DNA from: Parapedobacter sp. SGR-10
GTDB taxonomy: Bacteria; Bacteroidota; Bacteroidia; Sphingobacteriales; Sphingobacteriaceae
NCBI RefSeq assembly: GCF_011030405.1
Contig: NZ_JAAJTJ010000010.1
Span: 1 to 64,000, forward strand
Reading direction: 5' to 3'
Length of the DNA stretch: 64,000 nt
In this document: positions 39,708-49,309 of the stretch, one piece after another
Layout of the letters: the number at the start of each line of letters is the position of its first letter
Position numbering within the stretch: position 1 is the first letter of the stretch
Position numbers and translations under genes: made by a program
The notes under the pieces: model-generated
The model's database searches: none
What the model was told of the DNA's origin: nothing
What the model saw: the letters and a program-made list of their open reading frames with translations, nothing else

Positions 39708-41672
39708 CTAGTTATTTTTAGGGTTCTTCAGATAATAGAAATGACCATCCTCGGCTCCTATCAAAAGATCTTTGTACTTCGATCCATACCAATTGACCAA
39801 CGTCGGGCTGGTATCATGTCCGGCAAGTACTAACGCCGCGACAGGATCTTGATTTTTATAGTAATTAAGACCCTTTTTTGTTCGCACAAATTCCATGACT
39901 GTCGCATTTTTGCTATTGACAATGATGTCGTTTTTGCCATCACCATTCCAATCTCCGATGGTGAATTTACGTCTTCCGCTCTGTCCGTGTTGCTTCGCAT
40001 TCAGTCGCAATAGCCCTGCTAAACTGTCTACTACAGCATGCTTTTGATCAAAAGCCGATTCGTTAACCGAATAAAAAATCCGCTGCGGCGCTTTCAGTAG
40101 CTTACCCTGACTTTTCGCATCCCTTTCAAAATAAGACAAATATCCTGCTGTATCCATCATAATCAGATCGTTCCATCCATCGTTATTCCAATCGATGGTA
40201 AACGGCGTTGTACGCCATTGCGTCACCAAGCTATTCGGCTTTGGCGTCCACCATACCCAAAAAGGCTTTGGCGTTTCCGCACCCTTCCAATCCACCAAAA
40301 CAGGCTTCGGTTTCGCCAATACTGCTTTTTCTTTTGTTCCTATATTTTCATACCATACAACTTCGCCAAAAATAGAGTTCACAATAAGATCAAGCTTCCC
40401 ATCGTTGTTCCAATCCGACACAGAGAGCGTCGTATAGCCCCATTTTTGCTCTGCCGGCCCTTGTATAGAGCCATTATACCCCGCCATGATCCGGATTTCC
40501 TGGCCTTCTACTTCCAATAATTTTGGCTTCGCCCAACGCGGTGCGCCATCGTATAGACCGAGGTTTTCGATAAAGGCAAAGCGTCCCGCCGAATTACCGA
40601 CAATTAGATCCTCGTCGCCATCATTATCCCAATCGACACTGACAGGCGTAACCAGCACACCAAATTTGACATTGTCTGCTTCCTGCTGAAAGTAATAGGG
40701 ATTTTCAAATTGAGGCATTCCGTTCACGATTTCCCCCGTATTTTTGATATAGGCGACTCTTCCATCCTCATCACCGACAATAAGATCCACATGTCCATCT
40801 TTATTCCAGTCAACCGCAACAGGGATAATCATCTCCAGATCCATTTTTACAATTCCCTGGTTATTATAGACATATTGCCCTTCCTTAAATATAGGATTTT
40901 CCCGTGTTCCGATATTTTCGAAATAGATCAGTTTATCCAAAAATTCGCCACAGATCAAATCCAAATCACCATCACCGTCAAAATCGGCCATATTCGGTGT
41001 AGGAGCACCATATACATCTATTGTCTTCCCATATTGATCTTTCAACCGACCCCTATTCATATATTCTCCATCAACATTTTCAATCAAATATACGTATCCG
41101 TGTAATGGGCCTTTTGTCCACTGACCGTGACTGTTGAACGCATTATCCCAACCGTAATCTCCCCATTCATCGATGCCTACAATAACATCCAAGTCTCCGT
41201 CATTGTCATAATCCACATGCTTCCATTGATTGAACCGGATACGACCGTTGATCTCGCCTTTGATGGTATTCACGTCAAACACCTTTTTTTTCTTCTTGGT
41301 ATAGGTATTCAGAAAATCCGTATAGATTACCCCGGGTCCGCTAAATATCGGCTTACCTTCGTGGTATGATATCTGGATATCTTTGACCGATTTATTCAAC
41401 CATTTAGGTTTTGCAAATACGGGTTTCTCGTCTCCTGATATATTTTCAAATAAATACAAGCCGTTAAATGGCCTACCTTGACTAGAAACCACTAAATCCA
41501 TATCCCCGTCATTGTCGTAGTCAACCGGTAGCGGCCAAGCCCATAACCCTACCCCTAAATCGACAATTAGACCGGGATTATTATATTTTAGAAACTGTAG
41601 ATCTTGTTCTTGTGAAATAGATTGGGATACAACCCCACAAGTTAGCGATAAAATTAAAAAAATCTGTCTCAT
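39708..41672 (-). CDS. FG-GAP/VCBS repeat propeller protein, paralogue 2
   Basis: The 654-residue product starts at the ATG at 41670-41672, overlapping the stop of the upstream BNR gene by one base; it gives a good signal peptide (M-R-Q-I-F-L-I-L-S-L-T, ending S-I-S-Q). The longer frame to 41753 overlaps that gene and lacks a signal. The body is a beta-propeller with repeated calcium motifs: D-Y-D-N-D-G-D-M-D-L-V-V near 35, D-F-D-G-D-G-D-L-D-L-I near 225, D-W-N-K-D-G-H-V-D-L-I-V near 295 and D-W-N-N-D-G-K-L-D-L-I-V near 430. It is more distant from the other two FG-GAP proteins but shares I-Q-G-P and W-G-Y. It ends the SusCD 2 operon; its 3' end abuts the 21-bp array. Confidence 0.8.
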   Translation of the reverse strand: MRQIFLILSLTCGVVSQSISQEQDLQFLKYNNPGLIVDLGVGLWAWPLPVDYDNDGDMDLVVSSQGRPFNGLYLFENISGDEKPVFAKPKWLNKSVKDIQISYHEGKPIFSGPGVIYTDFLNTYTKKKKKVFDVNTIKGEINGRIRFNQWKHVDYDNDGDLDVIVGIDEWGDYGWDNAFNSHGQWTKGPLHGYVYLIENVDGEYMNRGRLKDQYGKTIDVYGAPTPNMADFDGDGDLDLICGEFLDKLIYFENIGTRENPIFKEGQYVYNNQGIVKMDLEMIIPVAVDWNKDGHVDLIVGDEDGRVAYIKNTGEIVNGMPQFENPYYFQQEADNVKFGVLVTPVSVDWDNDGDEDLIVGNSAGRFAFIENLGLYDGAPRWAKPKLLEVEGQEIRIMAGYNGSIQGPAEQKWGYTTLSVSDWNNDGKLDLIVNSIFGEVVWYENIGTKEKAVLAKPKPVLVDWKGAETPKPFWVWWTPKPNSLVTQWRTTPFTIDWNNDGWNDLIMMDTAGYLSYFERDAKSQGKLLKAPQRIFYSVNESAFDQKHAVVDSLAGLLRLNAKQHGQSGRRKFTIGDWNGDGKNDIIVNSKNATVMEFVRTKKGLNYYKNQDPVAALVLAGHDTSPTLVNWYGSKYKDLLIGAEDGHFYYLKNPKNN

Positions 41673-43453
41673 TATAATGCTCTTCCTCCAATAGCTATTT
41701 GATCCATAAAATTTAACATGACATCCTCTTCGCTCCCTCCTATGACGTAACATCGAAGAACGATACCCTCCTGTGCGGCGATACTATTTAATGGTCGATA
41801 AACCTGTAAATATAACGTTGGTTCGGGTTTATAATCTTCTACCCCGTTTTCTACATTCAAAAGATACCTTGTGATGGGATCGAACAAAATACCATTCTTG
41901 CTATAAACCCACTTCAATTTCAGATTTTTGCTGTTGGTTATTGGAGTATAGTCCAAGGTCTCCACCGAAAAATTTTTTATCTTTCTGTTCTTAATCTCTA
42001 TCTCAAAGTACCGCTCTTGTTTCAATGCTTGTTTCTCATCTTTTGCAGGTTTGTCTTTCGTCGCAAATTTCAACTCACCCCGCGCATTTTGTACCAGCCC
42101 CTTCCCCAGTCTTGTGATGATATCAAAATCTCCTATACGAAAACGGTCTTTCGTCAGGTTCGCCTGTGGAATGCTGACCAATATAGGATGCTTTGTATAA
42201 TTTTTCAAATCTTCAGGCTCTATATTCGTATTGCTTTTCCTGAAATCCGCAATCCGATGGAAAGTAACCATATTCGCATCGTGGTAACGGAAACCATACC
42301 AAGATGTTCTACTCACAAAAGCAATATCGTTGTCATCAAAAACCCAATCGACATATTGAAAGCCAAACGTATCCCATGTCCGCAGATGGGCGCCCTCATC
42401 CCATTTCAATATTTTCTTTTTAATCGTCCAGTTTGTCAGATCCGGAGAACTCATTAAAACCAATACATTACGTTGGTGCCAGTTGCCATCATGTGTCCTT
42501 CCCAATGTATTTCTAAAAGATGAAATCTTATTCGTAATGGTCCAATACTGCTTAGAAATCGAATCATAACGAATAGTAAATTTGCTTTCTGCCCCCGGAA
42601 AATGCACAAAGTTTCGCTTCTCGTTCTTAAAAACCATCTGCATATTCTTATCGTCGACATCAATGATCGCAGCTATTTCATCTCGAGGCTTTCCAGCGGC
42701 AGCTCCTTCTATTGTATAATTAACACCTCTACCTATCCACGTTTCTAAACGCATGAAGTCTACTAATTTACCTTCTCGGGTAACGACTAAATTTCCCTCC
42801 AGCCAATTGGGTCGTCTGGCATTGAGCCATTGCTCATCAAAACGGATACTGTTCGTTCTTTTCCAGCTCGAGGCCTTGAGCAAATCCGCACCCTCATCGG
42901 CACAAATTGCCAAAGCATGAAAATCCCTCCGGTCTTTAGCATCGAAAGCTTCTTCATAAGCCCTCCAAATCTTGCCCTTATGCTTTACAATAGGCACAGG
43001 TCCCGTATGAAACATTCCTTTGGCTAGTATTCCCGTATCCTCATCCTTCGGTTCAGACCATGTCCTACCTTGATTAGTGGATCGATAAATGATGATATTT
43101 CCCCATCCTTTGGACGTACCCATGAGGTAAACATTCCCTTTATGTTCAAAGATATTGGCCCAGATCAACGGAGCAACCCGGGAAAGCAAACTCCATGTTT
43201 TTCCTTTGTCTTTGGAAACATGTACGCTCGTTCCCCGGTCAAAATCATGGGAAACCAAATAATCACCATTCTCTAAAATGACAATACTTGGCGAGGCGAC
43301 TTTTTTAACGATAGGATCTTCTTCGGATTCGAACACAACCGTACCTACACTTTTCGGAAAGGGATTAAATCGTTGTGCTACAGCTGTATTTAGCAGAAAA
43401 GTTGTACAGCAAATTATAACAAGGAACTTAAAAACATTTATTTTTTTCATCAT
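41672..43453 (-). CDS. BNR-repeat (sialidase-like) protein with C-terminal beta-sandwich, paralogue 3
   Basis: The 593-residue product has a signal peptide (about residues 1-26, ending T-A-V-A-Q). Residues about 30-405 form the BNR propeller: V-A-S-P-S-I-V-I-L-E-N-G-D-Y-L-V-S-H-D replaces the sialidase R-I-P region (no arginine), Asp boxes S-K-D-K-G-K-T-W and S-T-N-Q-G-R-T-W follow, then F-H-T-G-P-V-P-I-V, N-W-L-E-G-N and Y-V-D-W-V-F, F-V-S-R-T, H-D-A-N-M-V-T-F-H-R-I. The C-terminal part (about 430-593) has Y-F-E-I-E-I, K-W-V-Y-S-K-N-G and L-Y-L-Q-V-Y-R-P-L, the module that stands N-terminally in paralogue 2. It is closely related to paralogue 4 (45491-47296). Confidence 0.8.
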   Translation of the reverse strand: MMKKINVFKFLVIICCTTFLLNTAVAQRFNPFPKSVGTVVFESEEDPIVKKVASPSIVILENGDYLVSHDFDRGTSVHVSKDKGKTWSLLSRVAPLIWANIFEHKGNVYLMGTSKGWGNIIIYRSTNQGRTWSEPKDEDTGILAKGMFHTGPVPIVKHKGKIWRAYEEAFDAKDRRDFHALAICADEGADLLKASSWKRTNSIRFDEQWLNARRPNWLEGNLVVTREGKLVDFMRLETWIGRGVNYTIEGAAAGKPRDEIAAIIDVDDKNMQMVFKNEKRNFVHFPGAESKFTIRYDSISKQYWTITNKISSFRNTLGRTHDGNWHQRNVLVLMSSPDLTNWTIKKKILKWDEGAHLRTWDTFGFQYVDWVFDDNDIAFVSRTSWYGFRYHDANMVTFHRIADFRKSNTNIEPEDLKNYTKHPILVSIPQANLTKDRFRIGDFDIITRLGKGLVQNARGELKFATKDKPAKDEKQALKQERYFEIEIKNRKIKNFSVETLDYTPITNSKNLKLKWVYSKNGILFDPITRYLLNVENGVEDYKPEPTLYLQVYRPLNSIAAQEGIVLRCYVIGGSEEDVMLNFMDQIAIGGRAL

Positions 43454-43479
43454 CTATATTTTTATCGTTTTACAGTTTA

Positions 43480-45453
43480 TTACCAGCTCAAATCTTTCCT
43501 GTCATAATACATAAAAGTCCCATATTCCGTACCTACGATCAGATTAAGCGTTTTTCCATCTCCCCCTATATAACCTGTTGTCGGCGCGCATTCATGCGCT
43601 CCCAAAAGAATATCTTCACCTTTAAACTTCATCATCTTGGGAAATTCAAAAATTGGTTCTGCGTCGGTTCCGGCATTTCTCAAAAATAATACAGCCGCTC
43701 CCTCGTTTTTCGTCTTGCGATTATAAGGCAAGCCCGTCATCGGATTTGGTATAGCTGCTCCCCTGCCTGTACCAATCAACATATCCTTTACCCCATCCCC
43801 ATCCCAATCAACTATATGCGTTTTTGCCCTGCCATATTGCCCTCCTTTTCGGCGGTGTCCGTGTATGTTTTTACCATCTGTTAACTTTAATTTTCCAGCA
43901 TCGTCTATATTGTAAGTATCTGTTTTATAATACAGGTGAAAATCATTGTCTCTATCTAAAATTACATATACATCTTTGCCCCCCATTTCTGCCACACCGG
44001 GAATGGAACGCCAACCGCCATGTACATTCAATCCTTTGATGTAAAGTGGGTGTTCAGATTCAAGCGCTGGCTTTGATTTTGTTCCTTTGTTGATGTATAC
44101 CATGAATTTTCCCCTGCTGTCTCCGGTCAGAATATCGGGCAAGCCATCTTTGTTCCAGTCGTAAACTACCGGACAGGTATAACCCCAGCGAGCTTCATGT
44201 GGCCCCTGTATATCTTCGCGATAACCAGGTTGAACATGAATTTTTACGCCTCCTGCTTCTAAAGCAACCGGATTCTGATAAGCTGGTTTTATGTTGGTGC
44301 CTGTATTTTTAAAGAACAAAATGTTACCTGCAGAGTTTCCTGAGACAATATCCAGCACACCGTCCCCATCCCAATCTGCAAGACTGGGAACGACCAAAGA
44401 ACCTCCATAAAGGGTAGGATTCTCCTGTAAAATATAAGCCGGATCTTCAAAAACCAGATTACCGTTTTTATCTTTTTGTTTCGTGTTCTGATAGAAGAAA
44501 ATACCCCCCTCTCCCGAGAGCAACAGACCTTCCGTTTGTCCGGGACCTTTAAAATAAGTAGGATAACCGTTTACCGTTGGCGTTCGCTGTATAATATGGT
44601 TTTTATCGACTACGTATTTCGTAGGGTATAATCCGTTTTCATCTATCTGATAGGCGTGTATATTTCCCATCCTAGTTCCGCAGATTACATATTTATCTTT
44701 GCTTTTTGTTTCATAACCGGTATAACCGCTGATACCGAAATAAGTTTGGTTCAACTCGGTCAAAGGTTTTGCTTCCAGATGTTTGAGGTTTTCCAGATCA
44801 TTTACCAATGCTCCATAAATACCCACTTCGGTTAGTTCATTGGGCCAGAATCCTTCGGGTGTGTAATAAAGGCTGTCGAACTGCATTTTTATCACAGGAG
44901 AAGTGGATACCTTTGCTATGGTAAACAGGAAAAGATATTTTCCTTCCGGTGTTTTTACCACACCAAAAGTGGAAAATCCTCTTGGCAAACCATTAACAGT
45001 TATTGATTTCGCTTCGTCAAAAGAAGTGCTTGATTTATCGAAAATCGATGTTTTGATTGCTTTTCCCCCAAATCGCCAAAATCCATGAATCTGTTTATCC
45101 GAGGTTTGGATGACAGTCCCCCTATTTCTTCCTGTATCTTCAAAAGGAAGTTTTATTTTTACGCCCTGTGAGAATACAGGTTCGCCTTTCTCTGTTAATT
45201 TTTTGAAGTAATACAGGTAAGTACCCGGAGCCCTGTTATCTGATTGCAGAAAAAGGTCTGGATATTCATCATCATTTACGATGGCCATGCCCATAATCGC
45301 TCCTGTAATAGAGGGCAACGCAAAATGCCCTATTCCATCGGCGGAACCGTTTTTGATGGGCTCTCCGCTTACAAATGTACTTTCTGCTTGCTGAGCAAGA
45401 ATATGCAAATGATTCATCAAAAGAACCAAAATAAAAAGGATTCTGTTCAACAT
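43480..45453 (-). CDS. FG-GAP/VCBS repeat propeller protein, paralogue 3
   Basis: The 657-residue product begins with a signal peptide (about residues 1-20, ending I-L-A-Q) and carries calcium-binding propeller motifs D-W-D-G-D-G-V-L-D-I-V-S-G near 362, D-W-N-K-D-G-L-P-D-I-L-T-G near 432 and D-W-D-G-D-G-V-K-D-M-L-I-G near 575. It shares long stretches with the protein at 35351-37294, for example G-Y-R-E-D-I-Q-G-P and G-A-H-E-C-A-P/T-P near the C-terminus, and both end Y-D-R-K-D/N-L-S-W. The two are recent paralogues in separate transcription units of the same PUL. Function unknown: candidate lyase or glycan-binding protein. Confidence 0.78.
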   Translation of the reverse strand: MLNRILFILVLLMNHLHILAQQAESTFVSGEPIKNGSADGIGHFALPSITGAIMGMAIVNDDEYPDLFLQSDNRAPGTYLYYFKKLTEKGEPVFSQGVKIKLPFEDTGRNRGTVIQTSDKQIHGFWRFGGKAIKTSIFDKSSTSFDEAKSITVNGLPRGFSTFGVVKTPEGKYLFLFTIAKVSTSPVIKMQFDSLYYTPEGFWPNELTEVGIYGALVNDLENLKHLEAKPLTELNQTYFGISGYTGYETKSKDKYVICGTRMGNIHAYQIDENGLYPTKYVVDKNHIIQRTPTVNGYPTYFKGPGQTEGLLLSGEGGIFFYQNTKQKDKNGNLVFEDPAYILQENPTLYGGSLVVPSLADWDGDGVLDIVSGNSAGNILFFKNTGTNIKPAYQNPVALEAGGVKIHVQPGYREDIQGPHEARWGYTCPVVYDWNKDGLPDILTGDSRGKFMVYINKGTKSKPALESEHPLYIKGLNVHGGWRSIPGVAEMGGKDVYVILDRDNDFHLYYKTDTYNIDDAGKLKLTDGKNIHGHRRKGGQYGRAKTHIVDWDGDGVKDMLIGTGRGAAIPNPMTGLPYNRKTKNEGAAVLFLRNAGTDAEPIFEFPKMMKFKGEDILLGAHECAPTTGYIGGDGKTLNLIVGTEYGTFMYYDRKDLSW

Positions 45454-45490
45454 ATTTTTATTTATCCTTTATAAATTCTCTCCGAGGTCG

Positions 45491-47296
45491 TTACAAAATC
45501 CTTCCTCCTACCGTAATCTTATCATCAAATTTCACATAGCTACCACCATCATTTCCATTAACAAACACACAGCGCAATATGGCTCCATCTCTCCCCTTAA
45601 CCTTATTTAGTGGCCTATATACAGGCAGATACAACGGTGGGTTATCAAAGATTACCCCGTTAATCCCCTCTACACGGTGCAAATAATCGGTAATCGGATG
45701 AAAAGTCTTGCCGTCTATACTGTACACCCATTTTAACCTAAAACTTCTGTTGTTCCCTTTAATGGATGATTGCAACGTTTCGAGCGAAAAATTATCCCCT
45801 TTATGATTTACAATCTTTAACTCAACATATCGAAAAGCTTTCATCGCTTGGCTTTCATCGTTAGAGATCAACTGGTTTTTCAAAATGATATGCCCCTCCT
45901 CATCGATATCAATCCCTTCTCCTATAGAAACAGCCACCTCAATATCACCAAATATTAAATTTCCATTTTTAATATCCTTAATTGGTATATCAAACAGCCT
46001 CGGATGCTGGGTATATTTCAACAGATCTTCCGGTTCCTGATCTGAAGCATTTCTAAAATTTTCAACGCGGTGGAAAGTAATCATATTGGCATCGTGGTAA
46101 CGCTTGCCGTACCAGGATGTTCTGCTCGCAAAAACAATATCTTCTCCATCAAATTGCCAATCCACATATTGAAAACCAAAAGTATCCCAAGTTTTCAGTT
46201 TTGCTCCCTCATTCCATTTCAATATCTTTTGTTTGACTTCCCAATTGACCAGATCCGTAGAACGCATCAAGACCAACACATTGCGCTGATGCCAACTACC
46301 ATCATGGGTACCCGTGGTATTGATAAAGGATGTGATTTTGTTCGTAATGGTCCAATACGATCCCGATACCGGATCATAGCGGATTGTAAATTTGGTTTCC
46401 GCTCCGGGAAAATGAATGTAATTTCTAGGCTCATTCTTGAATTCGGCCGTCATGCTCTCCGCATCGATATCCAAAAACGCAGCAACCTCATGCCTTGGCT
46501 TGTCACTTGCAGCACCTTGAATTTGATAAGAAATACCTGATCCCGGCCAGGTTTCCAACCGCATAAAGTTGATCAGTTTACCTTCAGGGGTGGCCACGAT
46601 ATTCCCTTCCAACCAATTCGGACGCCGGGCATTAATCCAGGACTCATCAAAACGAATACTATTGGTTCGCTTCCAACTGGATGCTTTCAACAGGTCAGCA
46701 TCTTCATCGGCACAGACTGCAAACGCATAAAAATCCCGACTTTCCGCCGAATCAAAGATCTCTTCATACGCCCGCCATATTTTCCCGTTATGTTTTACGA
46801 CCGGAACCGGGGCAGTATGAAACATCCCTTTAAATAATATACCGTTGTTTGCATCCGTCGGAACTGTCCAGTTTTTACCTTGATCGGTAGACTTATAAAT
46901 AGCTATATCTCCCCTGCCCCCCTTTGACGTTCCCATAAGATATACATTCCCATTATGTTCAAACAGGGTCGCAAAATTGGATGGTGACACTCGGGAATGC
47001 TGCGTCCAGGTTTTTCCTTGGTCTTTGGATATATAAACACTGGTCCCTCCGTCGTAAAAAAAGGAGACCAGATAATTCCCATTGGACAGTACGAGAACAC
47101 TCGGTGATTGGACCGTATAATCGTTGATGGGGTCATCGACCTCAAAGACGATCGTCCCCGGATAGGGATTAAACGTCTGTTGTACCGAGTCACCGTCGTC
47201 CTCCTGGTCGGATATAGGTAGTACCTTCTTGCATCCGAATAGCAGTGCAACAAATAAAACAACTACGATCTTGGTATGCCAGCTCTTCATCCGCAA
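45491..47296 (-). CDS. BNR-repeat (sialidase-like) lipoprotein with C-terminal beta-sandwich, paralogue 4
   Basis: The 601-residue product has a lipoprotein signal (L-F-V-A-L-L-F-G-C-K at about residues 13-22). The propeller (about 40-420) has Asp boxes S-K-D-Q-G-K-T-W and S-T-D-Q-G-K-N-W, F-H-T-A-P-V-P-V-V, N-W-L-E-G-N and the closing Y-V-D-W-Q-F, F-A-S-R-T, H-D-A-N-M-I-T-F-H-R-V. The R-I-P region reads Y-T-V-Q-S-P-S-V, again without arginine. The C-terminal module (about 440-601) has K-W-V-Y-S-I-D-G and L-Y-L-P-V-Y-R-P-L. It is the closest relative of paralogue 3; the lipid anchor here versus a soluble form there suggests one at the surface and one in the periplasm, which is inference. Confidence 0.8.
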   Translation of the reverse strand: MRMKSWHTKIVVVLFVALLFGCKKVLPISDQEDDGDSVQQTFNPYPGTIVFEVDDPINDYTVQSPSVLVLSNGNYLVSFFYDGGTSVYISKDQGKTWTQHSRVSPSNFATLFEHNGNVYLMGTSKGGRGDIAIYKSTDQGKNWTVPTDANNGILFKGMFHTAPVPVVKHNGKIWRAYEEIFDSAESRDFYAFAVCADEDADLLKASSWKRTNSIRFDESWINARRPNWLEGNIVATPEGKLINFMRLETWPGSGISYQIQGAASDKPRHEVAAFLDIDAESMTAEFKNEPRNYIHFPGAETKFTIRYDPVSGSYWTITNKITSFINTTGTHDGSWHQRNVLVLMRSTDLVNWEVKQKILKWNEGAKLKTWDTFGFQYVDWQFDGEDIVFASRTSWYGKRYHDANMITFHRVENFRNASDQEPEDLLKYTQHPRLFDIPIKDIKNGNLIFGDIEVAVSIGEGIDIDEEGHIILKNQLISNDESQAMKAFRYVELKIVNHKGDNFSLETLQSSIKGNNRSFRLKWVYSIDGKTFHPITDYLHRVEGINGVIFDNPPLYLPVYRPLNKVKGRDGAILRCVFVNGNDGGSYVKFDDKITVGGRIL

Positions 47297-47299
47297 ACT

Positions 47300-48325
47300 T
47301 TACTTCGTAATCGTTACGGTAAAGGTCTTCATAACAGGTTCACCGCCATCCCTAACATTCGACGCGACAAACACGACTTCATATACGCCTGCTTTATCGT
47401 AAATAAATTCGTATTCCCCCCAAGTACCATCATTCTTCGGTGTTAATAGCATGGGTTTGTCCTTCCCGGCATTAAATTGAGGAAGTTCAAGGGCTTTGCT
47501 AATGGCGTAGCCTTCTTTGAACTGCCCAACAAGCGGGTGATCCGATCGCGAACTGAGATTATTGAATGCACCATGCCAATTGAGCGTAGTAGAGGTAACT
47601 GTAGGTACTGTAGTCATATGACCTATCTGATCCGCTGCCGCAGGATTCAAAGCCCATTTAAAATCAAGCTGGTTTTGATTATACAGCTCCGCAGATCTGC
47701 TCTCGTCATCAACCACAACGCTCCGGAGACTTGAATTTACTACCCTGAATACAACTCGCTTCGATTCGGCTTGTGTCGTACAATGCCATGCTAAATAAAC
47801 CGGTTTTTCTTCCGCAAAAATTGCAGTAATATCCCCCATACCTGAATCTTGATAATCAGCAATATCGCCCGGCTTGTCCTTTATCACAAATTCGTGAGGA
47901 ATAGGCTTCCATGTCGCTGCTAAAGCATTGGTATAAGCATTCACTCCTTCACGCTCGCCATTAAAATCGGTCGAGTACAGCAAATGCGCACAGTCCCAAT
48001 TGACCTCAGTATCATTGTCAGGAGACTTTCCCGTTTGAAAACTTAAATTAGCCAACACATCATAAAACCGGTCTTGATCCTTGTACGCATACGCATTACC
48101 AAATGTACCCGAATAAAAGTCAATTAAATCGGGGTTACCGGACAGTTGGAATCGCACGGTGTCCTTCACGATTTCGGTTACTTCTACGTCAAACTCCAAT
48201 GCACCTTTCTGCGTAGGATCTTCGACATCGATCTTCGCCAACTCGATAACTTCTACACTGTCGGCATTACATGCCAAGATAACACCCATACTCAGTGCCA
48301 TCCAATATTTTATTATACCTTTCAT
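47300..48325 (-). CDS. DUF5017 surface lipoprotein, copy A
   Basis: The 341-residue product begins M-K-G-I-I-K-Y-W-M-A-L-S-M-G-V-I-L-A-C-N, a lipoprotein signal with cysteine at about residue 19. The mature part has V-R-F-Q-L-S-G-N-P-D-L-I-D-F-Y-S-G-T-F-G-N-A-Y, the DUF5017 signature, and closes with G-V-Y-E-V-V-F-V-A-S-N-V-R-D-G-G-E-P-V-M-K-T-F-T-V-T-I. It lies 34 bp after the second DUF5017 gene and 3 bp before the BNR gene, so it belongs to the SusCD 2 operon. A surface glycan-binding role is likely but inferred from position. Two tandem copies suggest a duplication followed by divergence. Confidence 0.82.
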   Translation of the reverse strand: MKGIIKYWMALSMGVILACNADSVEVIELAKIDVEDPTQKGALEFDVEVTEIVKDTVRFQLSGNPDLIDFYSGTFGNAYAYKDQDRFYDVLANLSFQTGKSPDNDTEVNWDCAHLLYSTDFNGEREGVNAYTNALAATWKPIPHEFVIKDKPGDIADYQDSGMGDITAIFAEEKPVYLAWHCTTQAESKRVVFRVVNSSLRSVVVDDESRSAELYNQNQLDFKWALNPAAADQIGHMTTVPTVTSTTLNWHGAFNNLSSRSDHPLVGQFKEGYAISKALELPQFNAGKDKPMLLTPKNDGTWGEYEFIYDKAGVYEVVFVASNVRDGGEPVMKTFTVTITK

Positions 48326-48359
48326 CTGTATATCATTTATTATTCATTACTGAATATTA

Positions 48360-49307
48360 TTATTCCTCGATCGTCAGCTTTATTGTCTTTACGACTTCTT
48401 TCTTCCCCTCAAAATTCACATTGAAACCTACAAACGTAACTTCAAACTCACCGGCTTCCTCAAATGCGTACGTGTACTCCGTCATATTTTCCATTTGCAT
48501 GCCCTTGACCACAATGGGATAATCTTTACCCAAATTCATCTGATCAGGCAAAGTGATCGGACCGCTAACAGCATATCCTTCTTTCAAGAGGCCAGCAGTA
48601 TTATCGAAAATACCATTCCAATAGATTAGAGAATTGGTAATGCTCGGTAGATTCGAAGTCTGTGCTGCAGCCTCTGGATTTAATGACCATTGAAAGCCCA
48701 TAGCTGCTTGTGAAACTAATATTCCCGAAATATCAGGTTCATTCGTAGCAATTCCTTTAAGATTGAAATCTGCTACCTGAAACCGCGTCCGTTGTGAAGC
48801 TTCGTTTGTCTTACAATACCAAGCGAAATATACCGGCTTACCTTCTTCAAATATGTCCGTGACATCGACAGTTCCTGCATCGGAAAAGTTGGCCGATGTA
48901 CCATCAATAGGCGGGATATCAAATCGATCCGATATATTAATCCAGTTTACCGCACTCACATTGGTATAATCGTAATTTTCGTTGAATTCCGTGGTATACA
49001 ACAGCTCTGCACAGTCTTCATTATTACCTGCAAATTTTGCCGCCCGGAAACCTAACGTCGGCATATATTCATAAATACGTTCGACGTCCTGGTACCGATA
49101 TTCCTTTCCATAATGGCCAGGATAGAAGTTGATCATATCCGGGCTCCCTTCGATATGGAAGATAATGGTATCGCCCACCTTATACACGACCTTGTCTGTC
49201 CAGACGTCTAAGTGAGGTTCAGTGATTTCATAAGAGTCACGACAGGACATGACGACAAACAGAACGCTCATTAAAATTAAATACTTTTTCATTGGACTAC
49301 TTTTCAT
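48360..49307 (-). CDS. DUF5017 surface lipoprotein, copy B
   Basis: The 315-residue product has a lipoprotein signal (L-M-S-V-L-F-V-V-M-S-C-R). The mature part starts W-T-D-K-V-V-Y-K-V-G-D-T-I-I-F-H-I-E-G-S-P-D-M-I-N-F-Y-P-G-H-Y-G-K-E-Y, the DUF5017 opening with a conservative change from S-G to P-G, and closes with E-F-E-V-T-F-V-G-F-N-V-N-F-E-G-K-K-E-V-V-K-T-I-K-L-T-I. The start is uncertain: ATG at 49316 overlaps the SusD stop, while those at 49307 and 49292 give normal signal peptides. It directly follows SusD 2 in the operon. Confidence 0.82.
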   Translation of the reverse strand: MKSSPMKKYLILMSVLFVVMSCRDSYEITEPHLDVWTDKVVYKVGDTIIFHIEGSPDMINFYPGHYGKEYRYQDVERIYEYMPTLGFRAAKFAGNNEDCAELLYTTEFNENYDYTNVSAVNWINISDRFDIPPIDGTSANFSDAGTVDVTDIFEEGKPVYFAWYCKTNEASQRTRFQVADFNLKGIATNEPDISGILVSQAAMGFQWSLNPEAAAQTSNLPSITNSLIYWNGIFDNTAGLLKEGYAVSGPITLPDQMNLGKDYPIVVKGMQMENMTEYTYAFEEAGEFEVTFVGFNVNFEGKKEVVKTIKLTIEE

Positions 49308-49309
49308 AA

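Noticed and set aside
39150..39833. Overlapping reading frames on both strands in the 21-bp array (up to 170 codons)
   Set aside because: They are open only because the period is divisible by three; none spans the whole array in one frame, the products are low-complexity heptapeptide repeats, and one ends in the neighbouring gene on the wrong strand.
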